From positions 1-24,220 of IMG/VR virus record IMGVR_UViG_3300044729_002766: a DNA stretch of 24,220 nucleotides, one strand, 5' to 3'. Source of the stretch: a virus. Shown one piece after another: positions 14,788 through 21,685 of the stretch (position 1 is its first letter; every line of letters starts with the position of its first letter). Under the pieces are notes generated by a model. That model worked only from the letters and a program-made list of their open reading frames with translations. It searched no databases and was not told the DNA's origin. Both the position numbers and the translations under genes were made by a program.

Positions 14788-14998
14788 ACATCGCCTTGTC
14801 GCCCAGCTCTTTGCTGTGCATTTTTTTCTCAGCCATGTCACGAACTGTGTTGTTAAACCCAGGGCGTGCGTACTCGCAATGGCAAGATGCATTGCTCCGT
14901 GGCCATTGTTTGAGAACTGATTGTTGGGGGGCACCATACATCATGCTGCCAGCCCAATCAGGCTTGCGACTGTCCAGTCCGCCTCTTTTCTTATCCAT
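14780..14998 (-). CDS. Small phage protein of unknown function (72 aa)
   Basis: AGGAG 5 nt before ATG 14996-14998 supports the start. The 72-aa protein begins MDKKRGGLDSRKPDWAGSMM and has a CHC pair (NASCHCEYARPG), then a charged C-terminus (MAEKKMHSKELGDKAMYV). Its final 8 nt overlap the start of the 201-aa gene. The 41-nt leader contains an imperfect GAGGG/CCCTC hairpin. No function is recognised. Confidence 0.65.
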   Translation of the reverse strand: MDKKRGGLDSRKPDWAGSMMYGAPQQSVLKQWPRSNASCHCEYARPGFNNTVRDMAEKKMHSKELGDKAMYV

Positions 14999-15039
14999 AT
15001 TGACTCCTAGGAGGGGAATGTTCCCTCAACAACAACTTA

Positions 15040-15267
15040 TCACACAGTACTTTCGTTCAGGAGATCTTCTCCGGCGGCAATCAAGCGCATTTCAAATAGC
15101 TGATCGCGCAAGTCTCGCAGCACGTGGTAATGCTCTTCACGTTTGTCTTCGTCCTTCATGCTCTCCATAAAGCCCCACTCAAGGTCGTGTTTAAACGCCT
15201 CGTGATCGACCAGCTGATCAAAACGTTCGAAAAGTCGGCCTAAATCCTCAATGCGGTGTCTAGCCAT
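15040..15267 (-). CDS. Small acidic/basic helical protein of unknown function (75 aa)
   Basis: GGAGG 5-6 nt before ATG 15265-15267 marks the start (MARHRIEDLGRLFERFDQL), inside the end of the 123-aa gene (8-nt overlap). A frame extending to 15315 has no SD. The protein is charged and probably all alpha-helical (MKDEDKREEHYHVLRDLRDQ). It could be a small regulator, a chaperone or a virion part; nothing in the sequence decides. Confidence 0.7.
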   Translation of the reverse strand: MARHRIEDLGRLFERFDQLVDHEAFKHDLEWGFMESMKDEDKREEHYHVLRDLRDQLFEMRLIAAGEDLLNESTV

Positions 15268-15631
15268 GGCTGCCTCCTGTCGGTGTGCCTTGGTATTGCG
15301 CGAGCGCTTCATCAATTACTCCCTGTAGCCGTATTAAAGCAGCCCGTGTGGGCAATCGATTCGGTTCGATACCTGCGCGAGCTAAGGTATCAGAAAAAAT
15401 GTCAGGCGGGGTGGCAGTTCGTTCAGCCACTTGTTGTAGCTGCGCTTGTATGTGTTGGTATGTACGTTGCGCTGCTTGCTCTTGGTCGCTTAGACGTGAC
15501 CGGTAAGGCTCAGCCCCACCACGACGCGATACGTACATCGGTTGGTCGCGATTGGGGCGCCTCCAAGCACAGCAATTACATGAGTCGCGGAAATCAAAGA
15601 CGATGTCGCGATTGGTTGCGATCGGCTGCAT
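15260..15631 (-). CDS. Protein of unknown function with N-terminal CxCC motif (123 aa)
   Basis: AGGAGGGATT directly before ATG 15629-15631 is a strong ribosome-binding site. The 123-aa protein has DSCNCCAWRRPNRD at residues about 17-30, a CxCC cluster that could bind metal, then a polar helical middle (SDQEQAAQRTYQHIQAQLQQ). The end is Gly/Ser/His (TPTGGSHG). It overlaps the next gene by 8 nt. The preceding gene ends 27 nt upstream. No family recognised. Confidence 0.7.
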   Translation of the reverse strand: MQPIATNRDIVFDFRDSCNCCAWRRPNRDQPMYVSRRGGAEPYRSRLSDQEQAAQRTYQHIQAQLQQVAERTATPPDIFSDTLARAGIEPNRLPTRAALIRLQGVIDEALAQYQGTPTGGSHG

Positions 15632-15658
15632 AATCCCTCCTAGGTGCAGCTGGCTCGC

Positions 15659-15880
15659 TCAGTCTCCTTGGGGTTTCCCCTCCGAGCGTACAGGTAGTTC
15701 CGGCGTGTCCGGAGTCAGGTCGATGGTAATGTCTAGCTCGACCCCTGCTAAAGCAGCGCCCTCTTCGACAGCGCTTTCAATGACCGTTTCGACAAACTCT
15801 TCCACTGGCCCGTCTGGCTTTTTTTGCCATTCGCTACAGCCAAGCAGACAACATGAACAGATCATCAACGTTTTCCACAT
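15659..15880 (-). CDS. Small lipoprotein (73 aa)
   Basis: The N-terminus MWKTLMICSCCLLGCSEWQ is a short signal peptide with a clean lipobox (LLGC, Cys15 as the modified residue). The mature part of 59 residues is acidic (PVEEFVETVIESAVEEG). It starts inside the end of the 43-aa gene (16-nt overlap, different frame) and has only a weak SD. Phage lipoproteins in late operons are often outer-membrane spanins for lysis or superinfection-exclusion proteins; this one is not Pro-rich like Rz1 and has no partner inner-membrane spanin next to it, so the role is open. The lipobox is seen directly; lipid attachment is inferred. Confidence 0.7.
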   Translation of the reverse strand: MWKTLMICSCCLLGCSEWQKKPDGPVEEFVETVIESAVEEGAALAGVELDITIDLTPDTPELPVRSEGKPQGD

Positions 15881-15996
15881 GGCTTGCTCTTTTTGGGTTT
15901 TTTTACCTTCTTCATCAAAGATTTGTCCTCGGCGATGCTTTTTTTCGCCTCAGCAATGTCATGTTTCAGGTGTTTGGCGATGCCTTTATCTTTCAT
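15865..15996 (-). CDS. Lys-rich mini-protein (43 aa)
   Basis: A 43-codon frame from ATG 15994-15996 to TGA 15865-15867 starts 2 nt after the stop of the 87-aa gene and has GGGAG 9-10 nt upstream. It encodes MKDKGIAKHLKHDIAEAKKS and ends in a run of Lys (LMKKVKKPKKSKPCGKR). Short Lys/Glu/Asp-rich proteins of this kind, one amphipathic helix plus basic tail, are common in phage structural operons next to DUF6321-type proteins. The function is unknown. The size is below many gene-caller limits, but position, SD and sequence type support it. Confidence 0.65.
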   Translation of the reverse strand: MKDKGIAKHLKHDIAEAKKSIAEDKSLMKKVKKPKKSKPCGKR

Positions 15997-15998
15997 GG

Positions 15999-16262
15999 CT
16001 AGCACTCCCATTTCCTGCGTGCTTTGCAGATTCTTTTCTCAGGTGTCTTCGAGCAGTCGATCCCGTGCATCTTGGCCTGTCCCGCGCTGCGTAAGCAGTA
16101 CGACTTGCGCCGCGCCGCTGATTTTGGGCTTTTGTCAGCCTGCTTCTTACTGACAGGCGGTTTGAGGTTCATGCCCTGCGCTTTGGCTGAGCGCCTGCCT
16201 GCCTCGTTCAGACCACCGCTTTCGGACTGACCTTCTTTGCGTTGCCATGCTGGTGTTTTCAT
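15999..16262 (-). CDS. DUF6321-like small basic phage protein (87 aa)
   Basis: GGAGG 5 nt before ATG 16260-16262 marks the start. The protein opens MKTPAWQRKEGQSESGGLN and contains EAGRRSAKAQGMNLKPPV, ARRKSYCLRSAGQAKMHG and a final CKARRKWEC. The order 'TPAWQR-x-GGLN-x-GR-x-NLKxPV-x-ARRKSxCxR' is characteristic of a widespread small phage protein family (DUF6321) whose role is unknown. It is the first gene of the leftward module, 97 nt from the divergent fibre operon. Confidence 0.75.
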   Translation of the reverse strand: MKTPAWQRKEGQSESGGLNEAGRRSAKAQGMNLKPPVSKKQADKSPKSAARRKSYCLRSAGQAKMHGIDCSKTPEKRICKARRKWEC

Positions 16263-16358
16263 ACATGCCTCCGACGCGACTTTATCAAAATTCGATTTGT
16301 GCTACGGTGCAGTTCGGCAAGGGGTGTGGCCCCTTACCCATACGTTCTGTTGAGGTAT
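16263..16358. promoter_or_regulatory. Divergent intergenic spacer between structural and fibre modules
   Basis: The 96-nt spacer separates the leftward small-gene operon from the rightward fibre operon, so it should carry two promoters. It contains a hairpin, AAGGGG (16319-16324) and CCCCTT (16330-16335) with a 5-nt loop, in the leader of the fibre operon. AT-rich sequence near 16280-16300 is the best place for promoter elements, but no clear -35/-10 pair is visible. Confidence 0.4.
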
Positions 16359-17102
16359 ATGACAAACGGACCTGTTCAACCGTACTTGAGCCCGTCAGGC
16401 TTCAGTACAAAAACGCAAGGCGTCACGGTCGTCCCGTACGCAGTGCGCTTGCCACGCAACCCCACCGGCGCGGACCGCGAGTACCCCGTTGGATCTGTTT
16501 GGGCCAACACGGCAAGCTTTCAAGCATTCATTCTCGCCAGCATCGTAGCTGGTGTAGCGCAGTGGGCGCCGTGCGGCGTCAGCCCTCTTGGCGACGTTCA
16601 GCGGTTGACGGGCGATGTCGGTGGCACCATTCTGCCAACGGCCAACAACATCAACATTCTTGGCGATGTTGGGTCTGGTATCACTGTCGTTGGCGATCCC
16701 GCTACAAGCACCCTTTCTTTGGTGTATGCGTCTACCTTCGTTGAAGGCACAGCGATTACCACAGACGGGACAACGTTTGTCAATCTTCTATCCATCCCAG
16801 TTCCTGCTTCCAAAACTCTTGTATTTGATGGTCGTTTAGTAGGTTGGACTTCCTCACTTGGCGGCGGGGCGGCTACGTCACTCGTTAAAATGGGTGCTTT
16901 TAGATTGGCCGGCCCTAACGCTACCCAAGTAGGCGCTGAAGATGTGACGTTGGATAAGCAGGGAGCGCTTGGCCCGAACAATTCGACGGCAGCCACACAG
17001 GTTTCTGCAAGTGCGGGCAATCTTGTGTTAGCTGTACGCGGCGTGGCTGGTGCTACGGTACAGTGGAAAGTCCAAGGTCTCTTCACAACGGTAGGTGTAT
17101 AA
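16359..17102 (+). CDS. Tail fibre-type protein, first gene of the fibre operon (247 aa)
   Basis: GAGG 4 nt before ATG 16359-16361 sets the start (MTNGPVQPYLSPSGFSTK); a frame from 16242 lacks an SD. Residues about 75-130 contain GDVQRLTGDVGG, then NINILGDVGSGITVVGDP, a pattern common in phage fibre and tail proteins ('LTGNSGG...NI.G....I.G.P...TL'). The C-terminal 115 residues are beta-rich and Gly/Ala-rich (KTLVFDGRLVGWTSSLGGG), probably a small head domain. It overlaps the next fibre gene as TAATG. It may be the fibre that anchors the others, but that is only a guess. Confidence 0.75.
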   Translation: MTNGPVQPYLSPSGFSTKTQGVTVVPYAVRLPRNPTGADREYPVGSVWANTASFQAFILASIVAGVAQWAPCGVSPLGDVQRLTGDVGGTILPTANNINILGDVGSGITVVGDPATSTLSLVYASTFVEGTAITTDGTTFVNLLSIPVPASKTLVFDGRLVGWTSSLGGGAATSLVKMGAFRLAGPNATQVGAEDVTLDKQGALGPNNSTAATQVSASAGNLVLAVRGVAGATVQWKVQGLFTTVGV

Positions 17103-17938
17103 TGGCCGGTTTTAACGGGCAGATTGTCCTTGCAAACAACATTCAGGTTGACGGATCTCAGTCCGGATCTGGTGATTTTAATGCGAACGGCCAGCTTCTG
17201 ATCGGCGGTGTTGCCGCTCCTAACATGGCAGTTGGCATCCCTACCGCTTCTAACGGCGTGGCCTTGACACTGGGGCAAAACACCTTAGCTGTGGCAGGGG
17301 TGAATGCGACTGACGCCGTGGTTGGCGTGGTGGAACTCGCCACAAACGCGGAAACAATTGCTGGCACTGATAGCGTACGCGCTGTTGTTCCCAGTGGACT
17401 TGCAGCGAAACTAGGTGCACAAACGCTCAATGCCGTGCCGTACGGTGCAGGTTCCTCAGCAGCTATGAACTGGCTGGGACCTTTGACGAACGGGCAACTA
17501 GTCATTGGCTCTACCGGTGCAGCACCTGTCGCTGCCACACTGACCGCCGGACCCGGTACCTCGATAGTCAACGCAGCGGGATCGATTACGATCAGCTCTA
17601 CCGCTTCTGGAGACAACTGGTCTGCGGTGTCAGCAAGCCTGACTATGGCTCCAAACAATAGCTATTTGTGCGTCGCCCCTGGTGGCGCGCTGACGCTGTC
17701 TTTGCCGCTGATCTCGGCGCAATTTACACGCATCACAGTAGCCCTCGAGGGTGCTGCATCGTTTGTCATTGCACAGGGCCCGGGACAACAGATCCGGTTC
17801 GGCAGTTTGCAGACCACGGTAGGTGCTGGCGGTTCGCTGGCGTCAAGCGATCAAGGTGATGTTGTGACGCTTGTTTGTACCGTTGCAGACACGAATTGGA
17901 TGGTAGAATCGGCCGTTGGTAACCTCGTAGTTCTGTAG
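17102..17938 (+). CDS. Fibre protein with two NGQLLIG cassettes and a shared C-terminal domain (278 aa)
   Basis: The ATG overlaps the previous stop (TAATG). Residues 29-67 and 130-168 are two copies of a cassette of about 38 aa (second copy TNGQLVIGSTGAAPVAATLT), about 101 residues apart. Between them is the tail-fibre motif VVELATNAETIAGTDSVRAV. Residues 173-278 form a beta-rich domain (WSAVSASLT..., QGPGQQIRFGS, SSDQGDVVTLVC) also found at the ends of the genes at 20571 and 21686. Such fibres bind host surface receptors. A 20-nt stretch of the second cassette (17531-17550) recurs exactly in the next gene. Confidence 0.8.
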   Translation: MAGFNGQIVLANNIQVDGSQSGSGDFNANGQLLIGGVAAPNMAVGIPTASNGVALTLGQNTLAVAGVNATDAVVGVVELATNAETIAGTDSVRAVVPSGLAAKLGAQTLNAVPYGAGSSAAMNWLGPLTNGQLVIGSTGAAPVAATLTAGPGTSIVNAAGSITISSTASGDNWSAVSASLTMAPNNSYLCVAPGGALTLSLPLISAQFTRITVALEGAASFVIAQGPGQQIRFGSLQTTVGAGGSLASSDQGDVVTLVCTVADTNWMVESAVGNLVVL

Positions 17939-18102
17939 GGTAAAATGGCTAAACAAAACTGTGTCAACCAAAGCGTCACGGCGAATGGTGTGCAAGTCGC
18001 TAACAGTGCTGGCATCGGCACTGTTAGCACCGTCCTCAGTGATGGACAACTTCTGATTGGTGCCACTGGTGCAGCGCCTGTTGCTGCCACACTGACCGCC
18101 GG
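17531..18102 (+). repeat. 20-nt exact direct repeat shared by adjacent fibre genes
   Basis: The 20-mer at 17531-17550 (start gctgccacac) recurs exactly at 18083-18102, inside the cassette coding PVAATLTA of two neighbouring fibre genes. It is a natural site for recombination that would fuse the first fibre's front to the second's back. Confidence 0.65.
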
Positions 18103-19687
18103 CGCTGGCATCAGCATCACGCCAGGTTCTGGCTCATTGACCATCACAAATACCGGCGGCGGCGGTGGTGGCATTTCCAGCGTTACCGGAGCCAACGGTT
18201 TGGAGGCCACCACGGTTGGCGGTGCGGTTACCGTTGGTGTAGATGAAAACAACCCTACAATTGCGTCTGACGGAAATTTCTCATTGACGATGGATCCAGA
18301 TGGCGCAAGTGCCGGGACTATCAGTCTCTATTCAAATGGATCGCCAGCCACCACAAGTGGCGGTTTTGTGCAAATTCTTGCAAGTGCCAACGGCGGGACA
18401 GGCGGCAGCGTAGGTAGGGTAACTATTTTCGGCAGCGGAGGCCCTGGCGGCGGCGGCAAGGTCACCTTGCAAGCGCAAGGTACTGATCCCGTTGGCGGAA
18501 GCGGTGTAGTCGAAATTCTGCCTCAGGGTGGTGGAACAGGTTCTGGTTGTTTCAACGTCACGTGCATCAGTGATGAAGGCCAGAGTTCAGGCCAGATTGT
18601 TTTGACAACCAATGGTTCCGATGGAACCAATTCAGGCAACATTCGATTAGTTGCCAACGCAGGTTCTGATCCAGGTAATCAAACTGGAAATATGTACCTG
18701 GATGCTAATGGGTCTGACGCAAGCAACAGCGGTAATATACAAATTACAGCAACTGCCACGGACCCCAATGCGCTTTCCGGCACTATATACCTTTATGCAA
18801 ATGGTGTTGATAATTCGACTGTCAATCAAGGTATAATCGAGTTAAATGCGAACAAAGGTAAGGTTTTAATTGGTTCGCAGGCAGCGGCTGGGGTAAACGA
18901 TACTGGCCAGGTACAAATTTCGGCCAACGGCGGTGACGGTCAAAATTCCGGTCAATTTGTTGTGGAAGCAACTGGCGGCACAGGAGACAGTTCTGGCTTA
19001 ATTAAATTTAATGCCATAAGCACCGATCCTGCTGTTTTAGGCGGTTACTTTGAGGTGTTGACCATTGGTCAAGACAATTGCAGTAGCGGCGCAGGAAACC
19101 AGTTATTTCAAGCAAACTCTGGATCTATTAACTTAGTCGCAAACGGTGCAAACGGCACTGTTAACAGTGGCCAGGTCAGCATTGCTTGTTTTGGCAATAC
19201 AGCCAACAACACCGGTCGATTCGATGTCACAGTCAATGACGGCAGCGGCGGCAATAATGCTAATTGCGCTCAAATCAATTTGACCGCAAACCAGACGAAT
19301 GGCGGGAGCGAACCTAGCCAAATCAAGCTGTTAGCCAACTACGGTAACGTCATTTTAGCTGCGTCCGAGCATTCCGTGGTTGCCGATCAAGGGGTTGTTG
19401 AGTCGCAAGCGCCAGTTCGTGTGACCTATGCAGGGGCTCTGCAGCCTTTCGCAATACAGTCAACCGGTCAATGGGGCACTGCAGCGCTTGTGAACGGCAC
19501 GGTCACGGTGTCAATCGGCTGGGTGACTGCTACCAATGTGATTTTGTGCACTCATAGGACGACAAGCGGAACGATTGGTCATCTAGCGGCATTGGCAGGG
19601 GCGGGTTCGTTCACCATCACCAGTGTCAAGTCTAACAACACGACGGAGACTAACGATCAGAGCACAGTGCAGTACTGGATCATGTAA
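17945..19687 (+). CDS. Long fibre protein with solenoid-like repeats (580 aa)
   Basis: AGGG precedes ATG 17945-17947. Residues 1-70 share the N-terminus and cassette of the other fibres (VTANGVQVANSAG, SDGQLLIGATGAAPVAATLT). Residues about 120-470 are imperfect repeats of about 15-17 aa of the type SGxIxLxANGxDGxN (for example SGNIRLVANAGSDPG, SGNIQITATATDPN, TGQVQISANGGDG), as in beta-solenoid or beta-helix fibres. The C-terminal 85 residues (ALQPFAIQSTGQWGTAALV) differ from the shared C-terminal domain of the other fibres and may be a separate receptor-binding tip. No pectate-lyase-type catalytic residues can be named. It ends in TAATG with the next gene. Confidence 0.8.
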   Translation: MAKQNCVNQSVTANGVQVANSAGIGTVSTVLSDGQLLIGATGAAPVAATLTAGAGISITPGSGSLTITNTGGGGGGISSVTGANGLEATTVGGAVTVGVDENNPTIASDGNFSLTMDPDGASAGTISLYSNGSPATTSGGFVQILASANGGTGGSVGRVTIFGSGGPGGGGKVTLQAQGTDPVGGSGVVEILPQGGGTGSGCFNVTCISDEGQSSGQIVLTTNGSDGTNSGNIRLVANAGSDPGNQTGNMYLDANGSDASNSGNIQITATATDPNALSGTIYLYANGVDNSTVNQGIIELNANKGKVLIGSQAAAGVNDTGQVQISANGGDGQNSGQFVVEATGGTGDSSGLIKFNAISTDPAVLGGYFEVLTIGQDNCSSGAGNQLFQANSGSINLVANGANGTVNSGQVSIACFGNTANNTGRFDVTVNDGSGGNNANCAQINLTANQTNGGSEPSQIKLLANYGNVILAASEHSVVADQGVVESQAPVRVTYAGALQPFAIQSTGQWGTAALVNGTVTVSIGWVTATNVILCTHRTTSGTIGHLAALAGAGSFTITSVKSNNTTETNDQSTVQYWIM

Positions 19688-19902
19688 TGCATGTTTCAAC
19701 GAACGTCCTACAGCCTAATGGGCTGAGCAGTGATGCAGACAGGGATGAAATCGTTGCAAGAGTGGTACGAGCCAGGCGGCAGCCCACACCGCAGGACCGC
19801 AAGTTTACGAGCGGAACGATGTGGATAGACAGGACAGGCGGTGAGGCGTGGGTGCTAATTGGGATGAACAGTGGGCAGGCGATATGGAAAAAAATCACAT
19901 GA
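19687..19902 (+). CDS. Small fibre-associated protein (71 aa)
   Basis: The ATG overlaps the stop of the long fibre (TAATG), and its TGA overlaps the next ATG (ATGA). The second half, GTMWIDRTGGEAWVLIGM and AIWKKIT, matches the short 'GTxWID...VxILxx...AxW' element found at ends of phage fibre proteins, here as its own gene. It may be a cap or fibre partner. Function unproven. Confidence 0.65.
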   Translation: MHVSTNVLQPNGLSSDADRDEIVARVVRARRQPTPQDRKFTSGTMWIDRTGGEAWVLIGMNSGQAIWKKIT

Positions 19903-20177
19903 AAAAACCAAAACCCGATTTGCCTGCCAAAGGCATCACAAAATTAAGAGCTCAGCCGGGCATGTCTTCGGCCGGCAAATACCCTGATGTCAAAAAGTTT
20001 GCAGGCCCAAAAGGAACCTTTCCGATCAACACGATGGAAAGAGCGCGTAACGCGATGGCTCGTAGCCATTTCGCCGCAGACCCTGCTGCAATTCGTAAGA
20101 AGGTGTTATCTGCCTATCCCTCATTGAAAAAAGGCAGTAAGTTTTCGCCAACGGGCCAATCAAAGAAAAAGGGCTAA
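19899..20177 (+). CDS. Small basic phage protein (92 aa)
   Basis: Start at ATG 19899-19901, overlapping the previous stop by ATGA. The protein begins MKKPKPDLPAKGITKLRAQ and carries FPINTMERARNAMARSHFA, PAAIRKKVLSAYPSLKKG. A motif of this kind ('FPxxxxxHARxALxR...PAxxxxVxxxVxxxYPxI') is common in short phage proteins of unknown function. The C-terminus is Lys-rich. Its placement between fibre genes does not show a role. Confidence 0.7.
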   Translation: MKKPKPDLPAKGITKLRAQPGMSSAGKYPDVKKFAGPKGTFPINTMERARNAMARSHFAADPAAIRKKVLSAYPSLKKGSKFSPTGQSKKKG

Positions 20178-20180
20178 ATC

Positions 20181-20519
20181 GTGAGCTATCCTAGAAAACT
20201 TTTTCCCTTGGCCCTGCGGTCTCTGCCATTTGGTGGCATTGGTGCCGGTTATGCGGCAGTTGGTGCTCCAGCTGATCAGCCATTACGGATGTTGCGGGTC
20301 GTCAATAGCACCGATTCTGCGTTGCTTATTAGCTTCGATGGCATCGTGGACCACATGGCGGTGCTAGCTGGCCAAAGCGTGCTTCTAGATGTCACGACAA
20401 ATCGCGTCCGGGAAGATGGATTTTTCATCGCTCAAGGCACGCAATTTTTCGCGAAACGAGCAGCCGGGGCTCCGACGAGTGGAGCGATCTATATTGAAAT
20501 GTACGCTGGAGCTCCTTGA
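20181..20519 (+). CDS. Small beta-rich virion-type protein (112 aa)
   Basis: The start is GTG 20181-20183, 3 nt after the previous stop, with a weak AAAGGG-type SD. The protein has mixed beta elements (LRMLRVVNSTDSALLISFDG, QSVLLDVTTNRVREDGFFIA). The segment FDG...VLAGQSVLLDVTTN resembles short phage virion proteins that form beta barrels near fibre genes. No firm assignment. Confidence 0.65.
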   Translation: MSYPRKLFPLALRSLPFGGIGAGYAAVGAPADQPLRMLRVVNSTDSALLISFDGIVDHMAVLAGQSVLLDVTTNRVREDGFFIAQGTQFFAKRAAGAPTSGAIYIEMYAGAP

Positions 20520-20570
20520 TCGGCGCAACGGCACAAACTAAAAAGTTGACACCAATTACGGTAAAACAAA

Positions 20571-21404
20571 ATGGCAATTAGAAACTCAATCAACACCGAT
20601 CTTCAGATTAACGGTCTGCAAATCGTCAACCCTTTCGGAACTGGTTTTTCTTCCGTAGTTTTGTCCGATGGTCAGATGCTGATTGGATCGACTGGGGCAG
20701 CACCTGTCGCGGCGACCATTTCTGGATCTAGCGGGGTAGCGGTAACAGCAGGCGCGGGCAGCCTGGCAATCGCTGGTACGCAAGCCACAACAGCGGCCCT
20801 TGGGGTTGTTGAACTGGCTGATTCAGCTGAAGCGATCGCAGGAACGGACGCAGATCGCGCGATCACCCCATCAACTCTGTTGAGCAAACTGGGTGCAATG
20901 ACACTCAATGCGCTTCCTGTTGCTGCTGGTTCTGCCGCTGCGATGTCCTACGTCGGTCCTCTGACCAATGGTCAATTGCTGATTGGATCGACTGGCGCAG
21001 CTCCCGTCGCGGCAGCTTTGACTGCTGGTCCTGGTATTGGAATTACCAATGCAGCGGGTGCAATTACCATCAGTTCTTTGGACGTAGTTTGGAGCGCAAT
21101 CACTGCGTCGCAAACAGCCGCAACATACAACGGCTATTTTGTTACCGCGAACGCAGTTGTAGTAGCGTTGCCAGCGACAAGCGCGATTGGCGACACATTT
21201 GAACTTTGCCTTGCTGGCGGAACAAGCTGGTCTATTTCCCAAGCTGCTGGTCAGCAGATTTTCTTCGGATCGTCTGCATCAACTGCTGGCGTTGGTGGAA
21301 GCTTGGCATCTACCGCCCAAGGCGACTGCGTTCGTCTCGTCTGCCGTCAGGCTAACCTGCAATGGCAAGTCGTTTCCTCTGTTGGTAACCTCAACATCGT
21401 GTAA
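20571..21404 (+). CDS. Fibre protein, paralogue of the 17102 gene, with two cassettes exactly 100 aa apart (277 aa)
   Basis: The N-terminus (MAIRNSINTDLQINGLQIVN) is of the shared fibre type. Cassettes lie at residues 33-69 and 133-169 (SDGQMLIGSTGAAPVAA and TNGQLLIGSTGAAPVAA), separated by GVVELADSAEAIAGTDADRA. Residues 173-277 are the shared C-terminal domain (WSAITASQ, QAAGQQIFFGS, QGDCVRLVC, ending VGNLNIV). The SD is poor. The DNA of the two cassettes shares a 19-nt exact match at a 300-nt spacing, showing an internal duplication. It is probably one of several alternative or co-assembled receptor-binding fibres. Confidence 0.8.
   Translation: MAIRNSINTDLQINGLQIVNPFGTGFSSVVLSDGQMLIGSTGAAPVAATISGSSGVAVTAGAGSLAIAGTQATTAALGVVELADSAEAIAGTDADRAITPSTLLSKLGAMTLNALPVAAGSAAAMSYVGPLTNGQLLIGSTGAAPVAAALTAGPGIGITNAAGAITISSLDVVWSAITASQTAATYNGYFVTANAVVVALPATSAIGDTFELCLAGGTSWSISQAAGQQIFFGSSASTAGVGGSLASTAQGDCVRLVCRQANLQWQVVSSVGNLNIV
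20677..20995 (+). repeat. Internal 300-nt duplication in a fibre gene
   Basis: The 19-mer at 20677-20695 recurs exactly at 20977-20995, a spacing of 300 nt (100 codons), in frame and within homologous protein cassettes. It could mediate deletion or duplication by recombination. The same cassette type with a similar spacing occurs in the 17102 gene. Confidence 0.7.
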
Positions 21405-21415
21405 CGTGACAGTTT

Positions 21416-21435
21416 GGGAGGGGAAGTCCCCTCCC
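21416..21435. promoter_or_regulatory. Perfect G/C-rich hairpin between fibre genes
   Basis: GGGAGGGG (21416-21423) and CCCCTCCC (21428-21435) form an 8-bp perfect stem with loop AAGT. It starts 11 nt after the stop of the 277-aa fibre and ends 40 nt before the 68-aa gene. An A-rich tract follows on the plus strand rather than U-run, so it is not a standard terminator on this strand. It might stop transcription on the other strand or stabilise the mRNA end. Confidence 0.5.
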
Positions 21436-21475
21436 AATTATGTAAAAAAATCACAAACAAATATTTGGAGTCATC

Positions 21476-21682
21476 ATGGCGAATTATGCTGTTGTGAATG
21501 AAGAAGACGGCATGTGCGTGAATGTAGTTGTTTGGGATGGCGTCGCTCAATGGGCACCACCCCTTGGCACATTTGTAGTAGAACTTGCTGCTGATTCCCA
21601 TGCAGGCATCGGTTGGCACTACGACGCAGCTTCACAAGTATGGGACGATGTTCGCCCAGCAACGATTGATGTAGAGACCTAA
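21476..21682 (+). CDS. Small fibre-module protein of the 'VVxNVVVWDG' type (68 aa)
   Basis: GGAG 5 nt before ATG 21476-21478 supports the start. The protein MANYAVVNEEDGMCVNVVVW continues DGVAQWAPPLGT and ends GIGWHYDAASQVWDDV. This layout (short beta protein with 'NVxxWDG...W.PP.G...GIGWxY') is common in phage tail-fibre regions, sometimes fused to fibre or chaperone proteins. The role is unknown; a fibre-assembly or tip-associated function fits the context. Confidence 0.7.
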   Translation: MANYAVVNEEDGMCVNVVVWDGVAQWAPPLGTFVVELAADSHAGIGWHYDAASQVWDDVRPATIDVET

Positions 21683-21685
21683 GCC

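Noticed and set aside
16242-16358. Longer N-terminus of the first fibre gene (from 16242)
   Set aside because: No ribosome-binding site there, it crosses the divergent spacer and the start of the opposite gene; ATG 16359 has GAGG in front.
16598-17658. Long minus-strand frames opposite the fibre genes
   Set aside because: They are shadows of the low-complexity Gly/Ala-rich fibre coding frames, without SD or known motifs.
20546-20551. TTGACA as a -35 promoter element before the 20571 fibre gene
   Set aside because: The sequence at the right distance is not -10-like and the start codon would fall on it; probably chance in an AT-rich gap.
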